A DNA stretch of 64,000 bases. Source: Candidatus Fukatsuia endosymbiont of Tuberolachnus salignus (GTDB lineage: Bacteria; Pseudomonadota; Gammaproteobacteria; Enterobacterales; Enterobacteriaceae). The stretch spans positions 744,001-808,000 of the forward strand of contig NZ_OZ034983.1 of assembly GCF_964030845.1 (NCBI RefSeq). The letters are read 5' to 3'. A program made the translations under genes and the position numbers. The notes under the pieces are model-generated. The model saw only the letters and a list, made by a program, of their open reading frames with translations, was not told the origin of the DNA and ran no database searches. This document shows, in pieces, positions 50,879 to 60,010 of the stretch (its first letter is position 1; each line of letters starts with the position of its first letter).

Positions 50879-51889
50879 ATGTATAAAAAGATCGGAATAA
50901 TCATAATGATTATGGTTATACTTGGAATGATATATTTATCGGGACCCAAACCCGCGGTGCCAATCTATGATCCCACGTTGCCGGTGGTACCCAAAGATCC
51001 CGTCCAGCTTGTGCAATACATCCAAGAGAAAGAAAAATCATTCCGCATTAAACCGAATAATGAAGCACGTATCCTATGGTTTAACCCAGCTCAACCGAGT
51101 AAAACTGCCTGTAGCATGGTGTACCTGCACGGTTTTTCAGCGAGTCAACAAGACGGTGACCCCATTCATTTTAATACTGCGCGTCGTTATGGTTGTAATC
51201 TCTATTTATCGCGACTTGATGAACATGGTTTAGTGACCACAGATCCTTTATTAAAAATGACAGTGGCAGGTTTATGGAAAGATGCGAAGGAAGCCTTAAG
51301 TATTCGAAACGCATTGGGAAATAAAGTCATCCTGATCAGTACCTCTACCGGTAGTACGCTAGCGCTCAAATTGGCCGCTGAATTTCCCAACGATGTCGCT
51401 GCACTGATCAATCTATCACCCAATGTGGCGATCAACGATCCTTTCGTTTTTATGATCAATAATCCTTGGGGCTTACAATTCGCTCGACTGATAAAAAACG
51501 GTCGATTTCAAGCGGGGACAATAAAAACTCGAGAAGAAAAAAAATATTGGTATCAGGCGTATCGATTAGAAGCCGTGGTGCAGTTGCAGAATTTGCTGGA
51601 AAGTACTATGCACAAGCTGACTTTTGACCAGATCCGACAGCTTGTTTTAAACCTGTATTATTACAAAGATGAGCAACAGCAAGATTCGGTGGTAAAAGTA
51701 CCCGCTATACTAAAAATGCATCAAGAACTCGCGACAGAGCAACACAATAAGCGCACCATAGCTATCCCCAATGCCAATACACATACACTAGGCTCTGGAA
51801 TGCATACGGGCGACTTACCAACCGTGGAAAATGCTATTAATAAATTTGTGGAGGAAGTGTTGAAGTTATCACCTGCATTAAATAAATGA
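50879..51889 (+). CDS. Membrane-anchored alpha/beta hydrolase
   Basis: 336 aa from the ATG at 50879 (AAGGA just upstream at 50865; in-frame ATGs at 50837 and 50870 are alternatives). An N-terminal membrane anchor or uncleaved signal (IGIIIMIMVILGMIYLSG) precedes an alpha/beta hydrolase domain. VYLHGFSASQQDGDP suits the oxyanion strand, and LISTSTGSTLALKLA is the nucleophile elbow, S-x-S-x-G rather than G-x-S-x-G. The C-terminal HTLGSGMHTG is a candidate His site. The substrate is unknown. It lies between glnD and dapD, which are adjacent in E. coli. Confidence 0.8.
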   Translation: MYKKIGIIIMIMVILGMIYLSGPKPAVPIYDPTLPVVPKDPVQLVQYIQEKEKSFRIKPNNEARILWFNPAQPSKTACSMVYLHGFSASQQDGDPIHFNTARRYGCNLYLSRLDEHGLVTTDPLLKMTVAGLWKDAKEALSIRNALGNKVILISTSTGSTLALKLAAEFPNDVAALINLSPNVAINDPFVFMINNPWGLQFARLIKNGRFQAGTIKTREEKKYWYQAYRLEAVVQLQNLLESTMHKLTFDQIRQLVLNLYYYKDEQQQDSVVKVPAILKMHQELATEQHNKRTIAIPNANTHTLGSGMHTGDLPTVENAINKFVEEVLKLSPALNK

Positions 51890-51901
51890 TAAACATACGG
51901 T

Positions 51902-52077
51902 GTAAGAGCTTGTTCGAAATCTTCTTGAGCGACACTCAGACGAGGAAAAAACGCGAGAAAAAGCGCAATCTACTCTTTGTATACAACAAAAGGGAGTCAA
52001 TGAGCATATTGAGAGCGTTTTTGACAAATGACTTGACCAAAACACGGCGAGCATAAGAGATTCCGAACAGGTTCTAA
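51902..52077. repeat. MITE-like repeat family A, copy upstream of dapD
   Basis: 176 bp, left TAAGAGCTTGTTCGAAATCT and right AGATTCCGAACAGGTTCTAA, in the same orientation as copy 2 (1980). Confidence 0.85.
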
Positions 52078-52124
52078 CACATAGCTCACCATTATTTTTT
52101 ATTACCTGAAGGAAAAAAAACAAC

Positions 52125-52943
52125 ATGCAGCAACTGCAAACCGTTATTGAACGAGCTTTCGAACGCCGCAGTGAGATAACAGCCACAAATGTAGATCCGC
52201 TAACCTGTGATGCCATTAATCGTACAATTAACCAATTAGATAACGGAAAACTACGAGTAGCAGGAAAAATTGATGGCCGATGGATCACCCATCAATGGCT
52301 AAAAAAAGCGGTGTTACTTTTTTTTCGTATCAATAATAATCAGCTAATTGTAGGTGCTGAAACACACTATTACGACAAAGTACCCATGAAATTTGCTGAT
52401 TATGATCAGGCACGCTTTCAGTGTACGAATGCGCGCATCGTTCCACCCGCAGCTGTACGTAAAGGGGCTTTTATTGCACGAGATACCGTTTTGATGCCGT
52501 CTTATGTTAATATTGGCGCGTTTATTGACCAAGGTACGATGGTCGATACTTGGGCAACTGTCGGATCCTGTGCACAAATAGGTAAAAATGTTCACCTCTC
52601 TGGAGGAGTCGGTATCGGCGGGGTGTTGGAACCGCTGCAAGCTAATCCGACTATTATTGAAGATAATTGCTTTATCGGCGCTCGTTCAGAAGTGGTTGAA
52701 GGCGTTATTGTGGAAGAAAACTCGGTGATTTCTATGGGCGTATATCTTGGCCAAAGTACTGCTATCTATGATCGCCAAACGGGTGAGACTCATTATGGTC
52801 GCATCCCCGCAGGTTCGGTTGTAGTATCAGGTAATCTGCCATCCAAAGACGGTAAATACAGTTTGTACTGTGCGGTAATTGTAAAAAAAGTGGACGCGAA
52901 AACGCGTGCTAAAGTCAGTATTAACGAACTATTACGTGGTTGA
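52125..52943 (+). CDS. dapD: 2,3,4,5-tetrahydropyridine-2,6-dicarboxylate N-succinyltransferase
   Basis: Lysine/diaminopimelate pathway enzyme, 272 aa (E. coli 274). An N-terminal helical domain precedes a left-handed beta-helix of hexapeptide repeats (GAFIDQGTMVDTWATVGSCA, IGKNVHLSGGVGIGGVLEP). A GAAGG-like ribosome-binding site precedes the start. Supports DAP synthesis for peptidoglycan. Confidence 0.96.
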   Translation: MQQLQTVIERAFERRSEITATNVDPLTCDAINRTINQLDNGKLRVAGKIDGRWITHQWLKKAVLLFFRINNNQLIVGAETHYYDKVPMKFADYDQARFQCTNARIVPPAAVRKGAFIARDTVLMPSYVNIGAFIDQGTMVDTWATVGSCAQIGKNVHLSGGVGIGGVLEPLQANPTIIEDNCFIGARSEVVEGVIVEENSVISMGVYLGQSTAIYDRQTGETHYGRIPAGSVVVSGNLPSKDGKYSLYCAVIVKKVDAKTRAKVSINELLRG

Positions 52944-52971
52944 TACGAAGAATTAAACTTATCATCAACAC

Positions 52972-53006
52972 AAAAAAAAAGGGGCACCGTTTAATTAGTA
53001 CCCCTT
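52972..53006 (-). terminator. csrB intrinsic terminator
   Basis: On the minus strand AAGGGGTAC, a loop, GGTGCCCC and nine T residues. It could also slow transcription from dapD in the other direction. Confidence 0.85.
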
Positions 53007-53226
53007 AATTCGTTTTATAGCAATCCTGCTAAAAAGCTGCTCCCTGCTCATCCTTGAAAACTTGTCCCTGTGGTCATCCTAACCAGACATCCTTGTCGTT
53101 GTTTCATACCCCCTTGGTATTAATCCTTAGTTTTTTCTGCGAATAATCCAAGACAACTAACACCATCCTGATTAATCTACATATTTCCTACGCAGGGATT
53201 AAAGTCGGGCAGTAACCCACCTCGAC
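52972..53226 (-). ncRNA. csrB: CsrB regulatory RNA
   Basis: The minus strand carries many GGA motifs in CsrA-binding contexts: CAGGATGG, AAGGATG, TAGGATGA, AAGGATGAGCAGGGAGCA and CAGGATTG. The 3' part TCAAGGATGAGCAGGGAGCA is nearly identical to the end of E. coli CsrB, followed by a terminator. The location next to queF agrees with the E. coli csrB locus. The 5' end is uncertain: GTCGAG at 53226 resembles the E. coli start GTCGAC, and the transcript could begin up to about 100 nt earlier. At about 255 nt it is shorter than the 369 nt of E. coli. It sequesters CsrA. Confidence 0.85.
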
Positions 53227-53433
53227 AGTGATCAGCGATGACGACATTTACGTCGTACAAACTACGATCCCATCCACCTGATAGCAAGAGAATGCATTAA
53301 TTCACCAACAGAGACAATATGCTGTAAAGCTTCTTATATATAAATTTTCCGTAAAAAAAAAAGTAATCTGTAATACAATGATTTTATTAAAAATAAGTAT
53401 TAAATACTGCAATCATATTTTATAAAAATAAGT

Positions 53434-53462
53434 GATATCTCACAGTTAGTGTGAGAAATATC
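53434..53462. repeat. Inverted repeat upstream of queF
   Basis: GATATCTCACA, GTTAG, TGTGAGAAATATC: an interrupted palindrome about 230 bp before queF. It may be an operator or a hairpin. Apart from this, 53227-53689 contains AT-rich sequence with no ORF; syd and yqcC, present here in E. coli, are missing. Confidence 0.5.
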
Positions 53463-53689
53463 CTACACCCGCGTCCACCGTAGAAAACGAATTACGTTCA
53501 AATAATCACCGAAAGCAGTAGTCAGCAATACACTCTTGTTGTAACAAGCTGTTGTAACGCACTACCGCAATGAGCTAATCAATTTATTTTTTTCTACACA
53601 CCAGTCTAGTCGGTGTTAGACTGACACGCTTAAATATTTCAATTAAATTGCACTTAGTGATAAACAGGCTCTTACGGAGAGAAAACGGC

Positions 53690-54535
53690 ATGTCTTCCTA
53701 TCACACTTCTCAAGTATTCTCGAAACTGACACTCGGTAAAGTAACAAAGTTCAAAGACCAATATGATGAGACTTTATTACAAACGCTTCCCCGTAGTACA
53801 AATCGTGAACAGATTGGCCTATGTCCCGATAACTTGCCATTTCACGGCGCTGATATTTGGACCCTTTACGAATTATCCTGGCTAAATAACAAGGGGGTAC
53901 CTCAAGTCGCAGTGGGTGAAATTAGCATTAAAGCCGATAGTCCTTATTTGATTGAATCGAAAAGTTTTAAACTTTATCTCAATAGTTTTAACCAAACTCG
54001 TTTTTTAAACTGGGAAACGGTAGCTGACAGACTGAAAAACGATTTATCCACTCGTGCCGAAAGTGACGTTAGCGTAACCCTACGGCACCTTGATGAAATA
54101 GTGAATCAGTCAATAACAAATTTATCTGGTGAATGTATAGATCAAGAAGATATCAGTATTGATGATTATGCATTTAGCACTAAATACCTACAAACCGCTT
54201 GTGGTGAGTCAATCGTCGAAGAAACGCTGGTTAGCCATTTACTTAAATCGAATTGTTTAATTACTAATCAGCCAGATTGGGGGTCGGTACAAATTTATTA
54301 CCGTGGAAAAAAAATTAACCGCGCAGCGTTGTTGCATTATCTTGTGTCTTTCCGCCACCATAATGAGTTTCATGAACATTGTGTAGAACGGATTTTCAAT
54401 GATTTAATAAATTTTTGTCGACCGGAACAACTTTCCGTTTACGCCCGTTATACTCGACGCGGTGGGTTAGATATCAATCCTTGGCGCTCTAATACCGACT
54501 TCACGCCAGCAACTGGACGCCTGGCTCGGCAATGA
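53690..54535 (+). CDS. queF: NADPH-dependent 7-cyano-7-deazaguanine reductase QueF
   Basis: Reduces preQ0 to preQ1 in queuosine biosynthesis, 281 aa (E. coli 282). The start at 53690 (MSSYHTSQVFSKLTLGK, preceded by GGAG) is the family start; the upstream in-frame ATG at 53648 is not. Features: ESKSFKLYLNSFNQTRF (NADPH/QueF signature), the catalytic Cys in SNCLITNQPDWG and FHEHCVERIF. No preQ1 riboswitch is visible upstream. Confidence 0.95.
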   Translation: MSSYHTSQVFSKLTLGKVTKFKDQYDETLLQTLPRSTNREQIGLCPDNLPFHGADIWTLYELSWLNNKGVPQVAVGEISIKADSPYLIESKSFKLYLNSFNQTRFLNWETVADRLKNDLSTRAESDVSVTLRHLDEIVNQSITNLSGECIDQEDISIDDYAFSTKYLQTACGESIVEETLVSHLLKSNCLITNQPDWGSVQIYYRGKKINRAALLHYLVSFRHHNEFHEHCVERIFNDLINFCRPEQLSVYARYTRRGGLDINPWRSNTDFTPATGRLARQ

Positions 54536-54625
54536 TTGACGTTGTAGCGCAACTAAGGCCGAAAGCCATTCGAAGTCTTGTTGCGCTTACTAATACTTGA
54601 TCAAAAATGGTATCAAAATGCTTAT

Positions 54626-55729
54626 TTACTGCCGTTCATCACGGCGACCCGCTACTGCCGACCAGACACGTCGGACATGTACCGTCACTTCTTCTCGATC
54701 ATGATAAAGCTGTTTTGCCTGAATTTGAGCATTAATGCCCTCGACGGTAAGTTTCTGCTTTAAGGTTGCCAAGTTTTGTAATACTTCCTGGTAACGTTTT
54801 TTCATCGGTAATTTAAGGTTGAAAATAGCCTCACGGCACCACCCCTTGATTAACCATTTGCTAATCAAAGCAGTCACACGTACCGGTTGTTCCACCATAT
54901 CGCAGACTAACCAGTAGATATTGTTGCGTGTTGGCTCATATCTAAAACCATCAGCACGATGGTGAGTCACTTGACCACCATCCATCAAACTTGCAGCCAT
55001 GGTTCCATTATCCACTGCCTGTACCATCATACCGCGTTGCACTAATTGATGCGTCCAACCGCCAGGGCAAGCGCCAAGATCCACAGCATACATGCCATTG
55101 GCTATCCGTTCTCCCCATTCATCAAAAGGGATAAAAAGATGAAACGCTTCTTCCAGTTTTAATGTTGAACGACTGGGTGCATCAGCAGGAAATTTGAGGC
55201 GTGGTATACCCATGTAGAAGGGCGAATTATTATTACTGTAAGAGTAGCCGACGTAACAACAACCTGAAGCGATAAAAAATACATGTATCACTGGACGGTA
55301 GCGCGTCTCATTCATCAATAACAGTTTTTGTTCACGTAAGCGGTTACGTAAGGGGACAGTTAACTTACGACAAAATTTCAGTAACGCTTTGCTTTCATTG
55401 GTATCAGCGACTTCAACTCTTAACTCGCCTGCGTTTTCAATTACATCGGTTAACATGCCAACAATCGGTGATATCCGATCATTGGGTGGCAAATTACGCA
55501 GTAGCTCCCCAACGACTATCATTTGGCGAGCAAAAACAAGATCTTGAAAAGGCAATTGTTTAAGTAAATTATCAGCATCTTCATGTTGCTGACATTCGAA
55601 CAATACATAGCCACAATTTTCTTTTACCCGAGCAAAACCAAATACACCCTGTTCGGTGGCCTTCGCTGTGATTTCTGCCGCACACTCCTTTTCAAAACCT
55701 GCACGGCAATACAACGCTATTTTATTCAT
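54626..55729 (-). CDS. rlmM: 23S rRNA 2'-O-ribose methyltransferase RlmM
   Basis: SAM-dependent methyltransferase for C2498 of 23S rRNA, 367 aa (E. coli 366). A THUMP-like N-terminal domain precedes the Rossmann domain with VDLGACPGGWTHQLVQRG; catalytic KDKE-type residues include Lys in NLKLPMKKRY. Convergent with queF. Confidence 0.95.
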   Translation of the reverse strand: MNKIALYCRAGFEKECAAEITAKATEQGVFGFARVKENCGYVLFECQQHEDADNLLKQLPFQDLVFARQMIVVGELLRNLPPNDRISPIVGMLTDVIENAGELRVEVADTNESKALLKFCRKLTVPLRNRLREQKLLLMNETRYRPVIHVFFIASGCCYVGYSYSNNNSPFYMGIPRLKFPADAPSRSTLKLEEAFHLFIPFDEWGERIANGMYAVDLGACPGGWTHQLVQRGMMVQAVDNGTMAASLMDGGQVTHHRADGFRYEPTRNNIYWLVCDMVEQPVRVTALISKWLIKGWCREAIFNLKLPMKKRYQEVLQNLATLKQKLTVEGINAQIQAKQLYHDREEVTVHVRRVWSAVAGRRDERQ

Positions 55730-55773
55730 GGTGGTTAGCCTTTTTATAACCTATCCAAAGTAGGAATGAGTAA

Positions 55774-55900
55774 TATACCCTTCGCCTTTCAAGTTACGGC
55801 AGCGTTGGCTGCTCGCACTCATCCCAGTCATGTACTATTTGTACACTCCTGGGATTCGATTGATTGCCGCCTGGCCGTAACTCGAAATTCATTGGGTATA
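55774..55900. repeat. ERIC intergenic repeat (127 bp)
   Basis: A palindromic element of exactly 127 bp, the canonical ERIC length, ending ATTGGGTATA and starting TATACCCTTCGCC. The core ACTCATCCCAGTCATGTACT and ACTCCTGGGATTCG matches the conserved ERIC arms. It sits between rlmM and gloC. Confidence 0.88.
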
Positions 55901-55925
55901 TTCAGAGTAGATCGCGTACAATAAG

Positions 55926-56555
55926 TTAACGAATAAAAGGATTATTTTTTCTCTCATTACCAAAAGTAGAAATCGACCCATGACCAGGGATAAAAGTGAT
56001 GTTGTCGCCAAGCGGTAACAATTTGTTGCGGATGGAGTCAATAAGCTGTTGGTGATCACCACGAGGAAAGTCACTGCGCCCAACACTACCATTAAAGATA
56101 ACATCCCCCACCAAAGCGAAGCTGGCTTCATGGTTGATAAAAACGATATGACCTGGCGTATGACCGGGACAATGTAAAACAGTGAAACACATATTACCGA
56201 TACTGATCTGATCATCTTCCTGTAACCAGCGGTCCGGTGTAAACGGCTGACATTCTTCAAAGCCAAACATCCGGCTGTGGGCGGGTAATTCCGATAATAA
56301 AAAATTATCTTCTATCGACGGGCCATTAATGGGTACCTGCAGACGTTGTGCCAATTCGGCAGCAGCACCGACGTGATCTAAATGACCATGGGTCAATAAG
56401 ATTTGACTGACGATCAATTTTTGCTGTTTTATTTCGTCAATCAACTTATCCGCTTCTCCACCCGGATCGACCAACGCCGCTTCACAAGTATTCTCGCACC
56501 AAACCAATGAACAATTTTGTTTAAATGCCGTTACCGGAATAATTTTATACTTCAT
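55926..56555 (-). CDS. gloC: Type II glyoxalase-like metallo-hydrolase GloC (YcbL)
   Basis: Metallo-beta-lactamase fold hydroxyacylglutathione hydrolase, 209 aa (E. coli YcbL 215). Metal ligands are THGHLDHVGAA, HCPGHTPGH, Asp in VGDVIF and IPGHGS. Completes methylglyoxal detoxification by hydrolysing S-lactoylglutathione. mepK and the ldtD remnant lie upstream as in E. coli ycbB-ycbK-ycbL. Confidence 0.94.
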   Translation of the reverse strand: MKYKIIPVTAFKQNCSLVWCENTCEAALVDPGGEADKLIDEIKQQKLIVSQILLTHGHLDHVGAAAELAQRLQVPINGPSIEDNFLLSELPAHSRMFGFEECQPFTPDRWLQEDDQISIGNMCFTVLHCPGHTPGHIVFINHEASFALVGDVIFNGSVGRSDFPRGDHQQLIDSIRNKLLPLGDNITFIPGHGSISTFGNERKNNPFIR

Positions 56556-56621
56556 CTCAGGCTGAACCTCGTGCTATGTACAAAAAGAAATAGCAATAAT
56601 ACCCTAATTTCTTCTATACAA

Positions 56622-57170
56622 TTACCAGGCTCTTACTTGCCCAGTGTCTATATGCACAAAATTACTGCGGGGATAATAACCGACACCACCGGCACGTATG
56701 TTTAGCGCTGCTTTACGGATAGTATTCAGTGCAACACCTTCAATATGAAAGTCCATCGCTTTCCCTAACGTATGAAGACTGTGTTTAGCGACACCACTGC
56801 TACGCTGACGCAAAGCATTATTAGTCTTGGGTGAGCGATAACCGGATACAAGTTGCACAGGCTTATTGGTATCGAGTAAAAGTTTTAGGCGATAAAGCTG
56901 ATCAAATAAATTAGGATCGATATGTTTTACCTCATTGGCACGAAAATCACGAAAAAAATAGTTCAAACAAGTGAGCTCTTTTTTATTATAACTATGACCA
57001 TTAAAATACTCGGATTTAATTGATTCACCAGTATGAAGATTATTCAATTTTAATAAGCGCGGTCGTGAAGTAGAAAGAGTAGCCAGCGTTTTATGTGGCA
57101 ACAGTGAAATACCCAGCGCAGCACCACCCAAAGTTAGCCATTTACGGCGATGATTATCTATTTTTTCCAT
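56622..57170 (-). CDS. mepK: Murein endopeptidase MepK (YcbK)
   Basis: Peptidase M15-type endopeptidase, 182 aa as in E. coli, cleaving meso-DAP-meso-DAP (3-3) cross-links. A twin-arginine type signal (HRRKWLTLGGAALGISLLP) leads into LSGYRSPKTNN-type substrate residues, KHSLHTLGKAMDFHIEG (zinc His/Asp) and YPRSNFVHIDTG (His). 3-3 links are made by L,D-transpeptidases such as LdtD, of which only a remnant is left here. Confidence 0.93.
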   Translation of the reverse strand: MEKIDNHRRKWLTLGGAALGISLLPHKTLATLSTSRPRLLKLNNLHTGESIKSEYFNGHSYNKKELTCLNYFFRDFRANEVKHIDPNLFDQLYRLKLLLDTNKPVQLVSGYRSPKTNNALRQRSSGVAKHSLHTLGKAMDFHIEGVALNTIRKAALNIRAGGVGYYPRSNFVHIDTGQVRAW

Positions 57171-57724
57171 CTTTTCTATTGTACCTAATAATATTAAAAC
57201 GATTTGCTTGATTATCTGCTTATACTGTGTATTGATAATGTATGCTCAATAATCAAGCGTTATGTACCTTAACCTTTCACAGAAAAGCAGTCAAGGTACA
57301 TTAATCATAATACTTTAGGCTATTTACAATAAATAATACAGAAGCCCCCTAATATAGCATTAAATATCTACTAGATTACTGATTGATTTTTCATATTTTT
57401 ATTGAATAAAATCTTTTTCCTATCATGAAATTTGTCTGTTCAATCACAACGTATTATCCTAATTGTAAATATCTGTATTTAGCTAAAAAAACAGACCTAC
57501 AACTCTTCATTCAACAATCTGAACGTACTCTGAAGGCTCAAACTATTCGGCAAGAATTTTTGACCGGCGGGCGAAAAATTTGCCGGAGGCGATAGTGGAG
57601 AACCACAGTGATATACCCATTATTACGGATAAAATCTTGAGGGTAAGGTAATAAGGAGAAGCCAAACAAATATCTTTTTGTTTGGCTTACATATTATGGT
57701 TATTAACAAAATAATACGTTTTTG
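57171..57724. other. AT-rich gene-free region
   Basis: 554 bp between mepK and the orphan ORF. A long hairpin, AAGCCAAACAAA with its complement at 57660-57689, lies just past the stop of the orphan ORF and may be its terminator. A 36-codon open stretch (about 57529-57642) has no start signal and no recognised similarity. Confidence 0.45.
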
Positions 57725-58039
57725 CTACCACTGCAGGATTTTCGACGCCACAGGAGGAACAGAATTACCCGTTACAGAAATACCAATTTGAGCGAGAATA
57801 GCAGATGGAGCACTGAATAAACTGAATTTCGATCCTGATATCAATATGGTTAATTTATCTACTGACGTCAGGTCATTTGTATAATCAGAAACCGGATCTG
57901 GCTTGCTTGCTGAAAGAAGCAATTTGTTTTTCGTATTGATAGTTTCAGCCTTGAACCTGACAGGAAAAATTTCCTCACGTCGACCTTGCTTTCTCATCTC
58001 TGCAGCCCTAAGTACAGGTGTTGCCATTGGCGTAGACAT
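57725..58039 (-). CDS. Orphan 104-aa protein
   Basis: Starts MSTPMATPVLRAAEMRKQGR with AAGGA six bases before the ATG, a convincing ribosome-binding site, and is followed by a possible terminator hairpin. The N-terminal half is basic, the C-terminal half moderately hydrophobic and Ser/Val/Ile-rich (FSAPSAILAQIGISVTGN). No signal peptide and no family recognised. It lies between mepK and the ldtD remnant, within a region that is disrupted relative to E. coli. Confidence 0.5.
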   Translation of the reverse strand: MSTPMATPVLRAAEMRKQGRREEIFPVRFKAETINTKNKLLLSASKPDPVSDYTNDLTSVDKLTILISGSKFSLFSAPSAILAQIGISVTGNSVPPVASKILQW

Positions 58040-58233
58040 ATTACATCCTTATATATTAAATTGAATTAAATGTGCTTTCGTTATACTTATGGTACTCCCT
58101 GAGGAGGGGTACAGATACTAGTGTAAAATTTTGAAAAATACAAATAAACAAAATATGAAATTAATGATGCTTCATAAATATCTTAGTCTATAATGGTTGG
58201 ATACATAATAAATTATATTTATTTTTAATATAT

Positions 58234-58646
58234 TTATTGCATTAAAACTTCTGCTTGTGATGAAATCTGTGTGCCAGAGCGTGCCATGGTATCGTAACTA
58301 TAAATATCTTTCCGAAACTGCGGCTGACCATCTTTAGCAATCCATGCCGTCAAATAATAAAGTAACACTGGAATATGTTGACGGATATTAACGTAAGTAG
58401 TATTTCCTTGTTGTAGGACACTAGATAAACGGGCGTCATCCCAACCGGCATCCTTTAATAAAATCTTGGCCAATACCGAAGCTTTATTAACCCGTACACA
58501 ACCTGAACTTAATGCGAGCATATCTTTCTGGAATAAATTATGATTGGGAGTGTCATGCAAATAAATGGCATCTGAACTTGGCATATTAAATTTGTATCTT
58601 CCCAACGAGTTATTCGCCCCTGGCGCTTGATAGATAGGAATTTTAA
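58234..58646 (-). pseudogene. ldtD: L,D-transpeptidase LdtD (YcbB), C-terminal remnant
   Basis: About 137 codons, from QIIKIPIYQAPGANNSLGRY to the stop, match the last quarter of LdtD (E. coli 615 aa). The catalytic YkuD motif survives (HDTPNHNLFQ, SSGCVRVNK with the nucleophile Cys). An in-frame TAA precedes the segment and the IS91-family element lies beyond, so the N-terminal three quarters, including signal and peptidoglycan-binding domains, are gone. An internal ATG at 58605 gives an open frame, but export would be impossible. Confidence 0.88.
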
Positions 58647-58813
58647 TAATTTGGTTTTATTGTCAAAAACAGAATTGGATCAAAAAATAAACGATATTAT
58701 TTTCAAACTTTAGGGTTATTCTCCTTAACGTAGAGAGTCCCGGGTGATAATAGGGTCATTTTCGTTTAAAAAACCAGCATTTTCGAACGCGAGGCGCCCC
58801 TTCCCTGCAGAGG

Positions 58814-59995
58814 CTAAATCCCCTTCATTTTTGCCAGAGATTCATGGTGAAGCATTAACTGATGCCACGGCAAGCCTGATGTGATACCGCTTAGCACCAA
58901 ACGAGAGCCACACAGGATGCACTCATGAGGGTCAATACGACTTAGGCGTTTTAACATTGCCGCATAAGTGATGTTGACGGTTTTTTCTTTTTCCTGCCCC
59001 AACAAAGCATCTATAATCGGCAGCAGTGTAGTCCGACGGCGGGGCGCTAAAAAACCATAATAGCGGACCATCCTAAAATGTTTATCCGGAATGTGGCTAA
59101 TAAAACGCTGAATAAACTCGTCCATACTGAGGTTAAGTTTTTCTTGCTCTCGGGTTTTATGACTGAGGTAGCGATAGGTCACTTCCTGGCCGTTATAATG
59201 TTCCAGCCGGGATAACGACACCGGAGGCTTTTTTAAATAACGGCCTAAATAATTGAGCGTTTGCTGGGCATTGTCTGTCGGCTTTGCCAGGTCGATATTC
59301 CAATGCCGTTGGTAATGGAAATCCAGAAACTGCTCCCGTTGACCCGGCCTCGTGAGGGTTTGTGATAACTCCGGTGGTAATTGCAAGGTATCCCACTGTT
59401 GACGAAGTAGTGTGATAATCTGATAACGCCACTGTTTCATCAACGTTTTTCCGCTAAACGTGATTTTTTTCCATTTTTCGGCATTGTCATCGAGTCCGCC
59501 ACAGGTCACCGAAAGATGCACATGAGGATGCCAATTCAGCGCTCGCCCATGCGTATGCAACGCCGTGAATAGGCCAGGCAATAGGTTTTTTGGCTGGCAA
59601 AAATCTAAAATAACCTTGGCAGCGAGACGACTGAGATGCGTTAACAGCGCACGATTTAGCTCAAACAACGGCCAGAACTCACGGGGAAAAGTGAACGTAA
59701 TGTGTTGCCATTTTGTGATGGGAAGCACCGTGCGCTGTTTGGCCACCCACCGCTCTGTGGCTTTCTTACCACAGGAAGGGCATGAACGGCTGTGGCAGGT
59801 AAAGCAAATCCGTTTGGTGTGCGTACAGCCTGCCTTTTGACAGCGCCAGCTGGCAAACCCCAGCGCCGATGTTCCGCAGGAAAACAGTTTAATCAGATTA
59901 TCGACCACCACCGGCCGTATTTTATCCGCATGAGCACAATAGTAATTCCACCACGCATGACCGACCTGAAAAGGATGACGCAGTTTACGGTTCAT
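58814..59995 (-). CDS. IS91-family HUH transposase
   Basis: 393 aa. An N-terminal zinc-binding domain (CTHTKRICFTCHSRSCPSCG) precedes the HUH motif WHPHVHLSVTCGG and the catalytic Tyr region LNYLGRYLKKPPVS. Rolling-circle transposase. The frame is intact. The element probably spans about 58740-60300, but its ori and ter ends could not be defined. Confidence 0.92.
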   Translation of the reverse strand: MNRKLRHPFQVGHAWWNYYCAHADKIRPVVVDNLIKLFSCGTSALGFASWRCQKAGCTHTKRICFTCHSRSCPSCGKKATERWVAKQRTVLPITKWQHITFTFPREFWPLFELNRALLTHLSRLAAKVILDFCQPKNLLPGLFTALHTHGRALNWHPHVHLSVTCGGLDDNAEKWKKITFSGKTLMKQWRYQIITLLRQQWDTLQLPPELSQTLTRPGQREQFLDFHYQRHWNIDLAKPTDNAQQTLNYLGRYLKKPPVSLSRLEHYNGQEVTYRYLSHKTREQEKLNLSMDEFIQRFISHIPDKHFRMVRYYGFLAPRRRTTLLPIIDALLGQEKEKTVNITYAAMLKRLSRIDPHECILCGSRLVLSGITSGLPWHQLMLHHESLAKMKGI

Positions 59996-60010
59996 CTTTC
60001 AGCTCAAGCA

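Noticed and set aside
53560..53690. preQ1 riboswitch upstream of queF
   Set aside because: I looked for the compact hairpin-pseudoknot pattern and did not find it.
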